This document shows, piece by piece, positions 23,899 through 32,950 of a stretch of 64,000 bases of DNA (position 1 is its first letter; every line of letters starts with the position of its first letter). The notes under the pieces were generated by a model that saw nothing but the letters and a program-made list of their open reading frames with translations, did no database searches and was not told the origin of the DNA. Origin of the DNA: Microcella alkalica (GTDB lineage Bacteria > Actinomycetota > Actinomycetes > Actinomycetales > Microbacteriaceae); the NCBI RefSeq assembly GCF_014595885.1, contig NZ_JABUKC010000001.1:372001-436000 (forward strand), in the 5' to 3' direction. A program made the translations under genes and the position numbers.

Positions 23899-25410
23899 AT
23901 GGAATCTCTCCCGACGCAGGCTCCGGTTCCGGTGCTCTCCGTGCGCGGCATCACCAAGCGCTTCGGCGGCGTCACCGCGCTCGCCGGCGTATCGCTCGAA
24001 CTGCTCCCCGGCGAAGTGCACTGCCTCGCCGGCGAGAACGGCTGCGGCAAGTCGACGCTCATCAAGATCATCTCGGGCGTCGAGCGGCCGGACGCCGGCG
24101 AGGTCATCATCGACGGCGTCTCGCACAGCCGCATGAACGCGACCGCCGCGATCACCGGTGGGGTGCAGGTCATCTACCAGGACTTCTCGCTCTTCCCGAA
24201 CCTCAGCGTCGCCGAGAACATCGTCCTCACCGCGGAGGTCGCCGGTCGGCAGCGCTTCTACCGAGCCCGTGCCGTGCGCCCCAAGGCGCAGTCGATCGTC
24301 GAGGAGCTGGGGCTCGACCTCGACCTCGACGCCGAGGTCGGGGATCTCTCCGTCGCCGACAAGCAGCTGACGGCGATCTGCCGAGCGCTCGTCAACGACG
24401 CGCGGGTCATCATCATGGACGAGCCCACGACGGCCCTGACGCACAGCGAGGTCGCGCGCCTCTTCACCATCGTGGAGCGACTGCGCTCCCGCGGCGTCGC
24501 CCTCGTCTTCGTCTCGCACAAGCTCGAAGAGGTGCTCGCGATCTCGCAGCGCGTGACGATCATGCGCTCCGGTCGCGTGGTCACCAGCGGCCTCGCGACC
24601 GAATTCGATCGGCGTTCGATCGCCCAGCACATGACGGGCACCGAGCTGGACGAGGCGCGCATCGTCGGCCCGATCAATGCCGACGCCGAGCCGAGACTCA
24701 CGGTGTCGCACCTCGACCTGCCGGGCGCCTTCCACGATGTGTCGTTCACCGTCGCGCCCGGCGAGATCGTCGGCGTCACGGGGCTGCTCGGCTCCGGTCG
24801 CACCGAGATCGCCGAGGCGATCTTCGGAGCGCGCCCCGCAGCGTCCGGCGACATCCTCGTCGACGGACGACCCGTGAGCATCCGCAGCATCCCGGACGCG
24901 GTCGCGGCCGGCATCGGCTACGTGCCCGAGGATCGACTCTCGCAGGGGCTCTTCCTCGAGAACTCCATCGCGGACAACATCATCGCCGGCTCCCTCGATC
25001 GGCACCGCAACCGCTGGCGCGGTCTCGACGGCGCGCGCATCCGGTCGACCATCTCGCGGCTCTTCGCCTCGCTCTCGATCAAGGCGCCCAGTGCCGACGC
25101 ACCCGTGCGGTCGCTCTCCGGCGGCAACGCCCAGCGGGTGGTGCTCGCCAAGTGGCTCGCGACCGACCCCAAGGTCCTCGTGCTCAACGGCCCCACCGTC
25201 GGGGTCGACGTCGGCTCGAAGTCGCAGATCCTCGAGCTGCTGCGCCAGGCCGCGGCCTCCGGCATGGGCATCGTCGTGATCTCCGACGACGCCCCTGAGC
25301 TCGTGTCGTGTTGCCACCGAGTGCTCGTCGTGGCGCGCGGCCGCATCGCCGACGAGCTGCGGGGCGACGCGATCAGCGCAGAGAGCATCCACGAGCGGAT
25401 GGCGGCCTGA
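23899..25410 (+). CDS. Sugar ABC transporter ATP-binding protein (RbsA type)
   Basis: 503 residues with two nucleotide-binding domains. First Walker A GENGCGKST at 45-53 and Walker B VIIMDEPTTAL; second domain with the usual degenerate P-loop GLLGSGRTE and signature LSGGNAQRVVLAKWL near 407-421. Fuses the ATPase pair that powers ribose-type importers. ATG 23899. Followed after one base by the first permease. Confidence 0.95.
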   Translation: MESLPTQAPVPVLSVRGITKRFGGVTALAGVSLELLPGEVHCLAGENGCGKSTLIKIISGVERPDAGEVIIDGVSHSRMNATAAITGGVQVIYQDFSLFPNLSVAENIVLTAEVAGRQRFYRARAVRPKAQSIVEELGLDLDLDAEVGDLSVADKQLTAICRALVNDARVIIMDEPTTALTHSEVARLFTIVERLRSRGVALVFVSHKLEEVLAISQRVTIMRSGRVVTSGLATEFDRRSIAQHMTGTELDEARIVGPINADAEPRLTVSHLDLPGAFHDVSFTVAPGEIVGVTGLLGSGRTEIAEAIFGARPAASGDILVDGRPVSIRSIPDAVAAGIGYVPEDRLSQGLFLENSIADNIIAGSLDRHRNRWRGLDGARIRSTISRLFASLSIKAPSADAPVRSLSGGNAQRVVLAKWLATDPKVLVLNGPTVGVDVGSKSQILELLRQAAASGMGIVVISDDAPELVSCCHRVLVVARGRIADELRGDAISAESIHERMAA

Positions 25411-25411
25411 C

Positions 25412-26455
25412 ATGCAGATCCTGCGACGCCTCCGCGGCAAGAACAACGAGGGCATCCTGGCGCTCGTCCTGGTCGCCCTCATCGTCACCATGTCCGTGCT
25501 GAGCCCGGCGTTCCTGACCGCCGGAACCGCGTTCTCGACGCTGCGCAGCGCGACGGTGCCGCTCATCTTCGCGCTCGCCGTGCTCATCGTCATCGTCTCC
25601 GGCGGCATCGACGTCTCCTTCGCGGCGGTCGCCATCTTCTCCGCCTACACGGCGGTCTCCTTCGCGATCACGATGGCCCCAGAGCTGCCGGCGGCCGTGA
25701 TCATCGCCATGGCGATCGCGATCGGGGCCGGTCTCGGGCTGTTCAACGGACTAGTGATCGCGCGGTTCCGCTTGCCCACCCTCATCGTCACGCTCGGGAC
25801 GCAGGGCATCTTCGTCGGCGTGATGTACACCTACGTCGGCGCGACCTACTACGCGCAGCTCCCGCCGGCGCTCGCCGCGATGTCGTCGATGACTGTTCTC
25901 GACTTCTCGACTGGCACCGGACGGGCGTCGCTCCACGTGATGGCCGTCGTCGCGATCGTGCTGGCCGTGGTGGTCTGGTGGATGCTCACGCGCACGATGT
26001 TCGGACGCTCGCTGTACGCGATCGGCGGTGACGTCGAGGCCGCGCGACGTGCCGGGTTCCGCGTCATGCGCACGCAGATCCTCGTGTACGTGCTCGTCGG
26101 CGTCCTCGCCGCCGTCGCCGGGATCGCGCACATGGTCATGGGGCGCAGCGCGAACCCCCAGGACCTGGTGGGCGACGAGCTGGACATCATCGCGGCGGTC
26201 GTGCTCGGTGGTGCCTCGATCTTCGGCGGCCGCGGCTCCGTCATCGGCACGGTGCTCGGCGTCATCCTGATCCAGCTGATCAACAACAGCCTCCTCCTGG
26301 CGGGCGTGCCGAGCGCATGGCTCCGCGCGGCGGTGGGGCTGCTGCTCATCGTCGGCGTCGGGGTGCAGGCCCTCTCGGCGCGCAGGAAGGCGCGTCGCGT
26401 GCACACGCTCGATGAGGACAAATCCGATCGACTCGTTCAGGAGGACGTGGCATGA
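25412..26455 (+). CDS. Sugar ABC transporter permease (RbsC type) 1
   Basis: 347 residues, about ten membrane segments; family motifs SGGIDVSFAAVAIFSAY, GLFNGLVIARFRLPTLIVTLGTQ (shortened) and VLGGASIFGGRGSVIGTVLG are visible. Forms a heterodimeric channel with the next protein. ATG 25412 lies one base after the ATPase stop. C-terminal tail is cytoplasmic and charged. Its stop overlaps the next start (ATG 26452). Confidence 0.94.
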   Translation: MQILRRLRGKNNEGILALVLVALIVTMSVLSPAFLTAGTAFSTLRSATVPLIFALAVLIVIVSGGIDVSFAAVAIFSAYTAVSFAITMAPELPAAVIIAMAIAIGAGLGLFNGLVIARFRLPTLIVTLGTQGIFVGVMYTYVGATYYAQLPPALAAMSSMTVLDFSTGTGRASLHVMAVVAIVLAVVVWWMLTRTMFGRSLYAIGGDVEAARRAGFRVMRTQILVYVLVGVLAAVAGIAHMVMGRSANPQDLVGDELDIIAAVVLGGASIFGGRGSVIGTVLGVILIQLINNSLLLAGVPSAWLRAAVGLLLIVGVGVQALSARRKARRVHTLDEDKSDRLVQEDVA

Positions 26456-27612
26456 GCGAGAAGCAGAGCCCCGCCGGCGCACCCGCCCTGGGCAAGGGCG
26501 CGCAGATCAACGAGCGCGTCGGCATCGCGACGCGCGAGTTCATCGCCCGAGCCAGCGCGAACCGAAAGACCGGCAGGATGGTCGTGGCGCTGCTGCTGGC
26601 CTTCTCGATCTTCGCGATCGCGAACCCGCGTGTCTTCCTCAATCCGCTGAATCTGCAGAACATCGGGGTCACGGCGCCGGAGATCGGCATCATTGCCATT
26701 GCCATGATGCTGGCCATGCTCACGGGCGGCATCGACCTCTCGCTCGTGGCGATCGCGAACCTCTCCGCCATCACGGTCGTCTCCCTCTACTCGGGCATCG
26801 CCGCGAACGATCCGGCGCTCGCCGAGAGCTTGACGGTTCCGATCATCGTGGCGGGGGTGCTCGTCGGCATCGGCTGCGGCATGCTCAACGGCGTCCTCGT
26901 CAGCGTGATCGGCATCACACCCATCCTCGCGACGCTCGGAACGATGCAGATCCTCAACGGCATCGCGATCGTGACGACGGGCGGCTCGACCCTGTACGGC
27001 GCGCCTGAGAGCCTCGCGTCGTTCGGGCGCTCAGGGCTCGGGCCGGTGCCGGTGTTGTTCGTGGTGTTCCTCGTGGTCGCGGTGCTCGTGGCGCTGCTCG
27101 TCAGCACCACGCCCCTCGGCCGCAAGATCCAGCTCGAGGGCGCGAACCCCGTTGCGGCGCGCTACTCGGGAATCAGCAGCAGGTCGGTGCTCATGAGCAC
27201 CTACACGATCGGCGGTGCGCTCGCCGGTGTCGCGGGAGTGCTCTTCCTCGCTCGCAACCCGACCGCATCGGCCGACTACGGCGCCTCCTACGTGCTGCTC
27301 GTCATCGTGATCGCCGTGCTCGGCGGCACCAACCCCAACGGCGGTTTCGCGTCAGTGGCCGGCGTCGTGCTGGCGACCCTGACCCTGCAGATCGTCTCGA
27401 GCGGATTCACCGCGCTGCGGCTGTCCTCGTACGAGTACGCCATCGCGCAGGGTGTGATCCTCATCGCGGTGATGGTGCTCGATGCCGTCGCCGCGAGCAG
27501 GCGAGCACGACGACCGCCCAGAACAGCGATGCCGGCGGCGACGCCAGACGCGCCGGCCGCATCCCCAGAACCGACCCCCGTGACCGCACAGAAAGAGACG
27601 GAGCACTCGTGA
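26452..27612 (+). CDS. Sugar ABC transporter permease (RbsC type) 2
   Basis: 386 residues with a hydrophilic N-terminus (about 45 residues), about ten membrane segments and an unusually long Pro/Ala-rich C-terminal tail (from RRARRPPRTA to the end, about 35 residues). Motifs LTGGIDLSLVAIANLS and VLGGTNPNGGFASVAGVV identify the family. Four-base overlaps on both sides (with permease 1 and DhaK) show tight coupling. Confidence 0.94.
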   Translation: MSEKQSPAGAPALGKGAQINERVGIATREFIARASANRKTGRMVVALLLAFSIFAIANPRVFLNPLNLQNIGVTAPEIGIIAIAMMLAMLTGGIDLSLVAIANLSAITVVSLYSGIAANDPALAESLTVPIIVAGVLVGIGCGMLNGVLVSVIGITPILATLGTMQILNGIAIVTTGGSTLYGAPESLASFGRSGLGPVPVLFVVFLVVAVLVALLVSTTPLGRKIQLEGANPVAARYSGISSRSVLMSTYTIGGALAGVAGVLFLARNPTASADYGASYVLLVIVIAVLGGTNPNGGFASVAGVVLATLTLQIVSSGFTALRLSSYEYAIAQGVILIAVMVLDAVAASRRARRPPRTAMPAATPDAPAASPEPTPVTAQKETEHS

Positions 27613-28610
27613 AGAAGATCATCAATGAGCCCCAGACCTTCGTCGACGAGTTCGTCGACGGCATCCTGCTCGCCCACCCCACGCTGCTGAAGGTGCCGGG
27701 ACAGGATCGCCGGGTGCTGGTGCGCGCCGACGCGCCGGTCGCCGGCAAGGTCGGGATCATCACCGGCGGAGGTTCGGGGCACCTGCCGCTCTTCAAGGGG
27801 TACGTGGGGCGCGGCCTGTGCGACGGCGTCGCGATCGGCAACGTCTTCTCGTCGCCGTCATCCGCGCAGATCCTGGAGACGACGAAGGCCGTCGACGGCG
27901 GCGCCGGCGTCCTATACCTCTACGGCAACTACGGTGGCGACGTCTTCAACTTCGACCTCGCCACCGACATGGCCGAGCTCGAGGGGATCCGCACGCTCAC
28001 CGTGCTCGGTCGGGACGACGTCGCGAGCCAGCCGAAGGAGCGCGCGACCGACCGTCGCGGCGTCGCCGGCATCTTCTTCGCCTACAAGGCCGCCGGTGCC
28101 GCCGCGGAGCGCGGCGACTCGCTCGATCAGGTCGCCGCGGTCGCGGAGGACATCATCGAGCACACCGCCACGATGGGCGTCGGTCTGTCGCCGACCATCC
28201 TGCCGACGACCGGCAAGCCGAGCTTCGAGCTCGCTGAGGACGAGATGGAGATCGGGATCGGGATCCACGGCGAGCCCGGCATCCACCGCGGCTCGCTGGA
28301 GACGGCCGACGAGATCGCCGAGCACCTCGTCGAGCGCCTCGTCGCCGATCTCGGTGCGACCAGCGGAGACCGTGTCGCCGTGCTCGTCAACGGCCTCGGC
28401 GCGACGCCGCTGGAGGAGCTGTACCTGCTGTTCCGGCGCACCCACCAGATCCTGGAGGGCAAGGGCATCGCCATCGCGAAGAACTACGTCGGCGAATATG
28501 CGACGAGCCTCGAGATGGCCGGCGCCTCCATCTCCCTCCTCCTGCTCGATGACGAGCGACTGGCGCTGCTCGAGGCGCCCGCAGAATCCCCCTTCTTCCG
28601 AGAGGTCTGA
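27609..28610 (+). CDS. dhaK: DhaK-like ketose kinase subunit
   Basis: 333 residues, the substrate-binding subunit of dihydroxyacetone-type kinases. GGGSGHLPLFKGYVG forms the binding loop; canonical DhaK has GHEP, so one substrate-side residue differs (Leu for Glu). The His that binds the ketose covalently is H220 in GIHGEPG, and the catalytic Asp lies in NYGGDVFNFD. With DhaL it phosphorylates a small ketose such as dihydroxyacetone or erythrulose. No PTS DhaM protein is nearby, so the phosphate donor is probably ATP. Overlaps permease 2 by four bases. Confidence 0.9.
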   Translation: MKKIINEPQTFVDEFVDGILLAHPTLLKVPGQDRRVLVRADAPVAGKVGIITGGGSGHLPLFKGYVGRGLCDGVAIGNVFSSPSSAQILETTKAVDGGAGVLYLYGNYGGDVFNFDLATDMAELEGIRTLTVLGRDDVASQPKERATDRRGVAGIFFAYKAAGAAAERGDSLDQVAAVAEDIIEHTATMGVGLSPTILPTTGKPSFELAEDEMEIGIGIHGEPGIHRGSLETADEIAEHLVERLVADLGATSGDRVAVLVNGLGATPLEELYLLFRRTHQILEGKGIAIAKNYVGEYATSLEMAGASISLLLLDDERLALLEAPAESPFFREV

Positions 28611-28616
28611 ACCACG

Positions 28617-29252
28617 ATGAACGGACACGAACTGAGCCAGGCGATCCAGAACTGCCTGGTGGTCTTCACCGAGTACGCCGACGAGCTCGGCGACCTCGAC
28701 CAGGCGCTCGGCGACGGCGACCTCGGCATCACCGTCTCGCTCGGTGCCCAGGCCGCCATCGACGCTCTGCAGCTGCTACCAGCGGAGTCGAAGCCCACCG
28801 AGGTGGTCCTCGCCTGCGCCAAGGCTTTCGCCAACGCGAACCCGTCGACGATGGCGGCGCTCGTCGCCGGCGCGCTGCTGGCCGGTTCGCGAGTGTGGGC
28901 GGATCGCGAGTCGATCACTCCCGACCTCGTGAACCAGTTCGCACTGGCCGCCGCGGAGTCGATCAGCCAGCGCGGCAAGTCTCAGGTGGGCGACAAGACC
29001 ATCCTCGACGCGATGTTCCCGGCCGCCGAGGCCCTCAGGGGGATCCCGGCCGGACCCGAGCGGCTGGACGCGGCCATCGAGGCGGCGGAGCGCGGGGTGA
29101 TCACCTCGAAGGAGCTGCAGTCTCGCCGGGGTCGAGCATCCTGGCTGCAGGACCGCAGCATCGGACTGCAGGACCCGGGGGCGACCGCCTTCCTGCGATT
29201 CCTGCAGTCGTGGAAGTCTGCGAACAGCCCTGCACGTGCGGCGGTGAGCTGA
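28617..29252 (+). CDS. dhaL: DhaL-like kinase nucleotide-binding subunit
   Basis: 211 residues. Mg-ADP/ATP-binding aspartates D28, D33 and D35 occur in DLDQALGDGDLG, matching the D-x4-D-x-D signature of DhaL. The Ser/Thr/Met loop NPSTMAALVAGALLAGSR binds phosphates. Partner of the DhaK-like protein six bases upstream. Without DhaM it would use ATP directly, as in two-subunit erythrulose or dihydroxyacetone kinases. Confidence 0.88.
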   Translation: MNGHELSQAIQNCLVVFTEYADELGDLDQALGDGDLGITVSLGAQAAIDALQLLPAESKPTEVVLACAKAFANANPSTMAALVAGALLAGSRVWADRESITPDLVNQFALAAAESISQRGKSQVGDKTILDAMFPAAEALRGIPAGPERLDAAIEAAERGVITSKELQSRRGRASWLQDRSIGLQDPGATAFLRFLQSWKSANSPARAAVS

Positions 29253-29253
29253 G

Positions 29254-30141
29254 ATGGCGCGCCTCGCCGTTGTCGGACTCGGCACGATGGGGCACGGCAT
29301 GGCCGCCAACCTCCTGCGCGCCGGTCATGACGTGACGGTCTGGAACCGCTCGGAGGGTCGTGCGACCGATCTCGTCGCGCTCGGCGCGCGCGAGGCCAGC
29401 AGCCTGGCCGACGCGGTGGCCGACGTCGAGTTCGTGCTGTACTGCCTCTCCGACGACGCTGCGGTGCGCGCCGTCACGCTCGGCGCGGACGCGCTCGCCG
29501 CCGTGGTGCCATCGGGAGCCGTGGTGATCGACCTGTCGACCATCAGTCCCGAGGCGAGCGCCGAGGTGCGAGCCGCGTTCGAGCGACGTGGTGCGCACTT
29601 CCTCGACGCCCCGGTGTTCGGGTCGAAGGGGGAGGCGGCCGCAGGCGGGCTGTGGGTCGTCGTCGGCGGTGACGACGAGACGGTGGGCCGGGCGCGACCG
29701 GTGCTCGAGGCGATCAGCAGTTCCGTGCATCATCTCGGAGGTGCGGGCGCGGGTGTCCGCATGAAGCTCGTCGGCAACCTCATCGTGGCCTCGCAGCTGC
29801 TGGCGCTCGGCGAATCGCTCTCGCTCGCAGCAAAGGCGGGTCTGGACCTCGACGCTGTGCTCGGAGTGCTCGCCGTGACCGACTTCCGGTCGCCGATCTT
29901 CGACGGCGTCGGCGCGGCCGTGCGCGCTGACGACTACTCGCCCTCGTTCGCCCTCGCGCTCATGCAGAAGGATGCGCGGCTCATCGCAGCCTTCGCCCGC
30001 GAGCTCGACGTGCCGCTCGACGGCCTCTCGGTGGTGGCACGCTACATCGATGATGCGGTCGCCTCGGGCCATGGCGGGGAGAACGCCTCGGCGCTCATCA
30101 AGGCCGTCGCAGCGCGCGCGGGTGCTCAGCTGGCACGCTGA
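29254..30141 (+). CDS. NAD(P)-dependent beta-hydroxyacid dehydrogenase (GarR-like)
   Basis: 295 residues. N-terminal Rossmann motif GLGTMGHGMAANLLRAGHDV, substrate loop DAPVFGSKGEAAAGGL, and the catalytic Lys in RMKLVGNLIVASQLLALGES near 170. The family includes tartronate-semialdehyde reductase and 3-hydroxyisobutyrate dehydrogenase; within this cassette it may oxidise or reduce a hydroxyacid or aldehyde intermediate. ATG one base after the DhaL stop. Convergent with ubiB. Confidence 0.9.
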   Translation: MARLAVVGLGTMGHGMAANLLRAGHDVTVWNRSEGRATDLVALGAREASSLADAVADVEFVLYCLSDDAAVRAVTLGADALAAVVPSGAVVIDLSTISPEASAEVRAAFERRGAHFLDAPVFGSKGEAAAGGLWVVVGGDDETVGRARPVLEAISSSVHHLGGAGAGVRMKLVGNLIVASQLLALGESLSLAAKAGLDLDAVLGVLAVTDFRSPIFDGVGAAVRADDYSPSFALALMQKDARLIAAFARELDVPLDGLSVVARYIDDAVASGHGGENASALIKAVAARAGAQLAR

Positions 30142-30156
30142 TCGAGCGGCGGCGCA

Positions 30157-30325
30157 CTACCGCAGCCGCCAGGGCGACACCGCGTGGAGCCCCGGCAGGG
30201 CCGCCGCCCACAGCAGCACCGTGCCGAGCACCTCGTCGCTCGGGCGCAGCAGGGCCCCGGCGATGAGCAGGCCCGCGGCGAGGATCGCCGAGGTCGTGCG
30301 GCGCACGCTGCCGTCGACGACGCGC
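30157..30325 (-). repeat. Right copy of the 169-bp direct repeat
   Basis: The 3' end of the intact ubiB-like gene; near-identical (three mismatches) to 21315-21483 in the same orientation. Confidence 0.9.
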
Positions 30326-31893
30326 AGGCGCTGCTCGACCTCGGGGCTGCGCACGGCGAGCTCGCCGCGGTCGATGCGGGTGGCGAGAGCATCCAGACGC
30401 TGGGGGAGGCGCGCCAGCGCCGAGAGGATGGCGACCGCCTCGCGACCGAGCGAGCGCGCCGTCGACGACCCGGCGCCGCCGTTGAGTAGGGAGCGGGCGA
30501 ACGGGTCGACGGCGTCCCACATGTTGAAGTCGCGGTTGAGCGCGCTCGTGACGCCCGAGATGAGCGAGACGGTGCGGATCAGCAGCAGGTAGTTCTCCGG
30601 CAGCTGGAACGGCAGTGTGCGGATCAGCTCGCTGAACTGCCGGGCGAACGCCTCCAGCTCGCGCGGGTCGATGCGGGTCAGCTCGGCGACGCCCATGCCG
30701 CCGAAGCGGTCGAAGAGGGCTGTGATGGCCCGCTCGAGCTCGACCGTGTCGGCCGACGGCAGCAGCACGCCGAGGCGCTGGGTGGCGGCGACCCAGGCCC
30801 GGGCATCCCGCGCGACGACCGCGAAGATGAACTGCTGCAGCCCGTCGCGCAGCTCGTCGGTGATGCGGCCCATCATGCCGAAGTCGATGTAGGTGAGCGC
30901 CCAGTCGTCGCCGGCGCCGGACGGCCCCGGCGTGACGAAGATGTTGCCCGGGTGCGGGTCGGCGTGGAAGAACCCGGCGACGAAGATCTGCTCGAACGTA
31001 GCGCGGGCGAGCTCGGCGGCGACCGCGTTCGGGTCGATGCCGGCGGCCTCCAGCGTGCCCACGTCGGAGATCTTGATCGCCGTGACGTCGCTGAGGGTGA
31101 GCACGCGGCGGGCGCTGCGCTCCCACGCGACGACGGGGGTGGTGACGCGCGGGTCGTCGGCGAAGATCGCGGCGAAGCGCTCGACGCTGACCGCCTCCTG
31201 CAGGTAGTCGATCTCCTCCAGGCTCGTCGCCGCGAACTCCTCGACGAGCGCGGGGGCGTCGGTGCGGCGGTTGACGAGCCGCACGCGCGACAGCCAGCGG
31301 CCGACGCGGCGCAGCGCGGCGAGGTCGACCTCGACGATGTCCTCGATGCCGGGCCGCAACACCTTCACCACGACGCGCTCGAAGCCGAGGTCGGCGGCGA
31401 TGCCGGGCGAGAGCGTCGCGCGGTGCGCCTGGCCGAGCGAGGCGGCGGCGATCGGCTCGGTCTCGAACGAGGCGAAGGCCCGATCGAGGGGGATGCCCAG
31501 CTCGCGCTCGACCTGCGCCACGATGCGCGCGAACGACTCGGGCGTCACCTCGTCCTGCAGCCCCTCGAGCTCGCGCGTGATCTCGCGCGGCAGGATGTCG
31601 AGTCGCGACGACAGGAACTGCCCGACCTTGATCATGAGGCCGCCGAGGTCGGCGGCGAGCCCGTGGAAGCGGCGGGCGAGGCGCTGCAGCCGGCGGATGC
31701 GGCCGCGGGCGGCGAGGTTCGCGAGCCCGAACCGCGGCAGCACCAGCTCGAACCACCACGCCTGCGCGAGGGCGAGCGCCGCGAAGCGCATGATGCGGCG
31801 GTAGCGGGCGCGCAGCGCGCGGTCGAGGCTCGGCGGGCGATCGGTCGCGGGGGCCGGCGGGGCTCCCGGCACCGTGCCGCCGGGGGCGGTCAC
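30157..31893 (-). CDS. ABC1/UbiB-family atypical kinase
   Basis: 578 residues from GTG 31893. The KxGQ motif IKVGQFLSSR, the HADPHPGNIFV catalytic loop and YIDFGMMGRI metal loop define the UbiB/ABC1 family, ATPases linked to quinone or lipid biosynthesis. Two C-terminal hydrophobic segments (LAAGLLIAGAL and VLLWAAALPG) anchor it to the membrane. GTG 31893 lies four bases after the PadR stop, implying an operon. The last 56 codons are duplicated at 21315-21483. Confidence 0.93.
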   Translation of the reverse strand: MTAPGGTVPGAPPAPATDRPPSLDRALRARYRRIMRFAALALAQAWWFELVLPRFGLANLAARGRIRRLQRLARRFHGLAADLGGLMIKVGQFLSSRLDILPREITRELEGLQDEVTPESFARIVAQVERELGIPLDRAFASFETEPIAAASLGQAHRATLSPGIAADLGFERVVVKVLRPGIEDIVEVDLAALRRVGRWLSRVRLVNRRTDAPALVEEFAATSLEEIDYLQEAVSVERFAAIFADDPRVTTPVVAWERSARRVLTLSDVTAIKISDVGTLEAAGIDPNAVAAELARATFEQIFVAGFFHADPHPGNIFVTPGPSGAGDDWALTYIDFGMMGRITDELRDGLQQFIFAVVARDARAWVAATQRLGVLLPSADTVELERAITALFDRFGGMGVAELTRIDPRELEAFARQFSELIRTLPFQLPENYLLLIRTVSLISGVTSALNRDFNMWDAVDPFARSLLNGGAGSSTARSLGREAVAILSALARLPQRLDALATRIDRGELAVRSPEVEQRLRVVDGSVRRTTSAILAAGLLIAGALLRPSDEVLGTVLLWAAALPGLHAVSPWRLR

Positions 31894-31897
31894 CGGG

Positions 31898-32527
31898 TCA
31901 GTCCTCGGCGAGGATCGCGTAGAGCTTGCGGCGCGTCTCGTCGAGCAGCGCTGCGGCGCGCTCCTTCTGCTCCTGCGTGCCCGAGTGCGCGACCTGGGCT
32001 GCGGCCTGCGCGAGCTTCGCGCCCGCCTTCGGCACGGCGGCGTCGTGCTCGCTCCAGGGGCCCCACTGCGCCCACGGCCCGGCTTGGTCGCGGCGCGACC
32101 AGTCGCCCCAGCCGCGCGCGCCGCCGCGCTCGTGTTCGGGGCGGTGGGCCTCGTGCTGGGCGACATGCTCGGCCGCGGCAGCGGCTCCTGCGGGGGTGAG
32201 CTCGTAGACGGTGCGCTCGCCCTCGTGCCGGCTCGACACGAGGCCCTCGTCGGTGAGCTGCTGCAGCGTGGGGTAGACCTCGCTCGCGGCGGGCATCCAC
32301 CCCTCGTGGGCGGCGGCGATCGCCTGCATGACCTCGTGGCCGTTCTTCGCGCCCCCGTGCAGGGCGACCAGGATCGCGCCGCGCACGTCGTGGCGCTCGT
32401 GGCCGCCGTGCTCGCGGGGGCCGAACGCCTCGCGCAGCCGCTCGGCGGCCTCGCGGAAGTCGAAGGTGCGGGGGTCGAACGCGCGCGGGTCGAAGCCGCG
32501 CGAGCCGGGGCCGGTGGAGCTGCGCAT
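31898..32527 (-). CDS. PadR-family transcriptional regulator
   Basis: 209 residues from ATG 32527, preceded by GAGAGGA. An N-terminal stretch of FDPRAFDPRTFDF repeats is followed by the PadR winged helix (RGAILVALHGGAKNGHEVMQAI, PTLQQLTDEGLVSSRHEGERT shortened) and a C-terminal helical domain rich in Trp and Ala. Regulates an unknown target, possibly its own operon with ubiB. Confidence 0.88.
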   Translation of the reverse strand: MRSSTGPGSRGFDPRAFDPRTFDFREAAERLREAFGPREHGGHERHDVRGAILVALHGGAKNGHEVMQAIAAAHEGWMPAASEVYPTLQQLTDEGLVSSRHEGERTVYELTPAGAAAAAEHVAQHEAHRPEHERGGARGWGDWSRRDQAGPWAQWGPWSEHDAAVPKAGAKLAQAAAQVAHSGTQEQKERAAALLDETRRKLYAILAED

Positions 32528-32649
32528 GAGGGTCCTCTCGAGAAGCGACGGGGCGGCCGGGCTCGGGCTCGCGCCCACCGCGGTGTCGGGGCCGACGCTA
32601 CGCCGCATCGCTGGATGCTCGCTCACCGCCCGGCGAGCGCGGGCTCGGA

Positions 32650-32928
32650 TCAGCGCAGGTCTGACAGCGCCCTGATCAGCTCGTCGACCGAGTGGGTGGC
32701 GTTCGAGGGGTGCCGCAGCGGCAGCTCGGGGTGGAGCACGTAGTGGTTGCGACGTCCGCGTCGCTCGCGCTCGAGGTATCCAGCCACCTCGAGATCGTTG
32801 AGGATGCTCACCGCCGACCTCGTCGAGATGCCGATGCCCGCGGCGATCTCGCTCACCGTCGCGTCCTGGTTCTTCGCCACTTCGAGCAGCACGTGCGCGT
32901 GGTGGGTGAGGAAGGTCCACGCGGTCAT
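32650..32928 (-). CDS. Small winged-helix transcriptional regulator
   Basis: 92 residues. MTAWTFLTHHAHVLLEVAKN, then helix-turn-helix TVSEIAAGIGISTRSAVSIL and a wing ERERRGRRNHYVLHPE. Resembles the MarR/ArsR-like solo domain proteins of actinobacteria. No sensory domain or Cys. ATG 32928. Lies 22 bases before the Lrp/AsnC gene end region, so may be cotranscribed with it. Confidence 0.8.
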   Translation of the reverse strand: MTAWTFLTHHAHVLLEVAKNQDATVSEIAAGIGISTRSAVSILNDLEVAGYLERERRGRRNHYVLHPELPLRHPSNATHSVDELIRALSDLR

Positions 32929-32950
32929 GCGGTCATCCTGCCAGCCCGGC

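Larger units (their letters stand above)
21484..30156. mobile_element. Inserted polyol/sugar utilisation cassette
   Basis: An 8.7-kb block (DeoR regulator, ribose-type ABC importer, DhaK, DhaL, GarR-like dehydrogenase) bracketed by 169-bp direct repeats of the ubiB 3' end. Outside it, the CDF gene and ubiB would otherwise be adjacent and convergent. No recombinase is visible, so uptake by homologous recombination with donor flanking DNA or excision/insertion of a circle is suggested. Confidence 0.6.
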
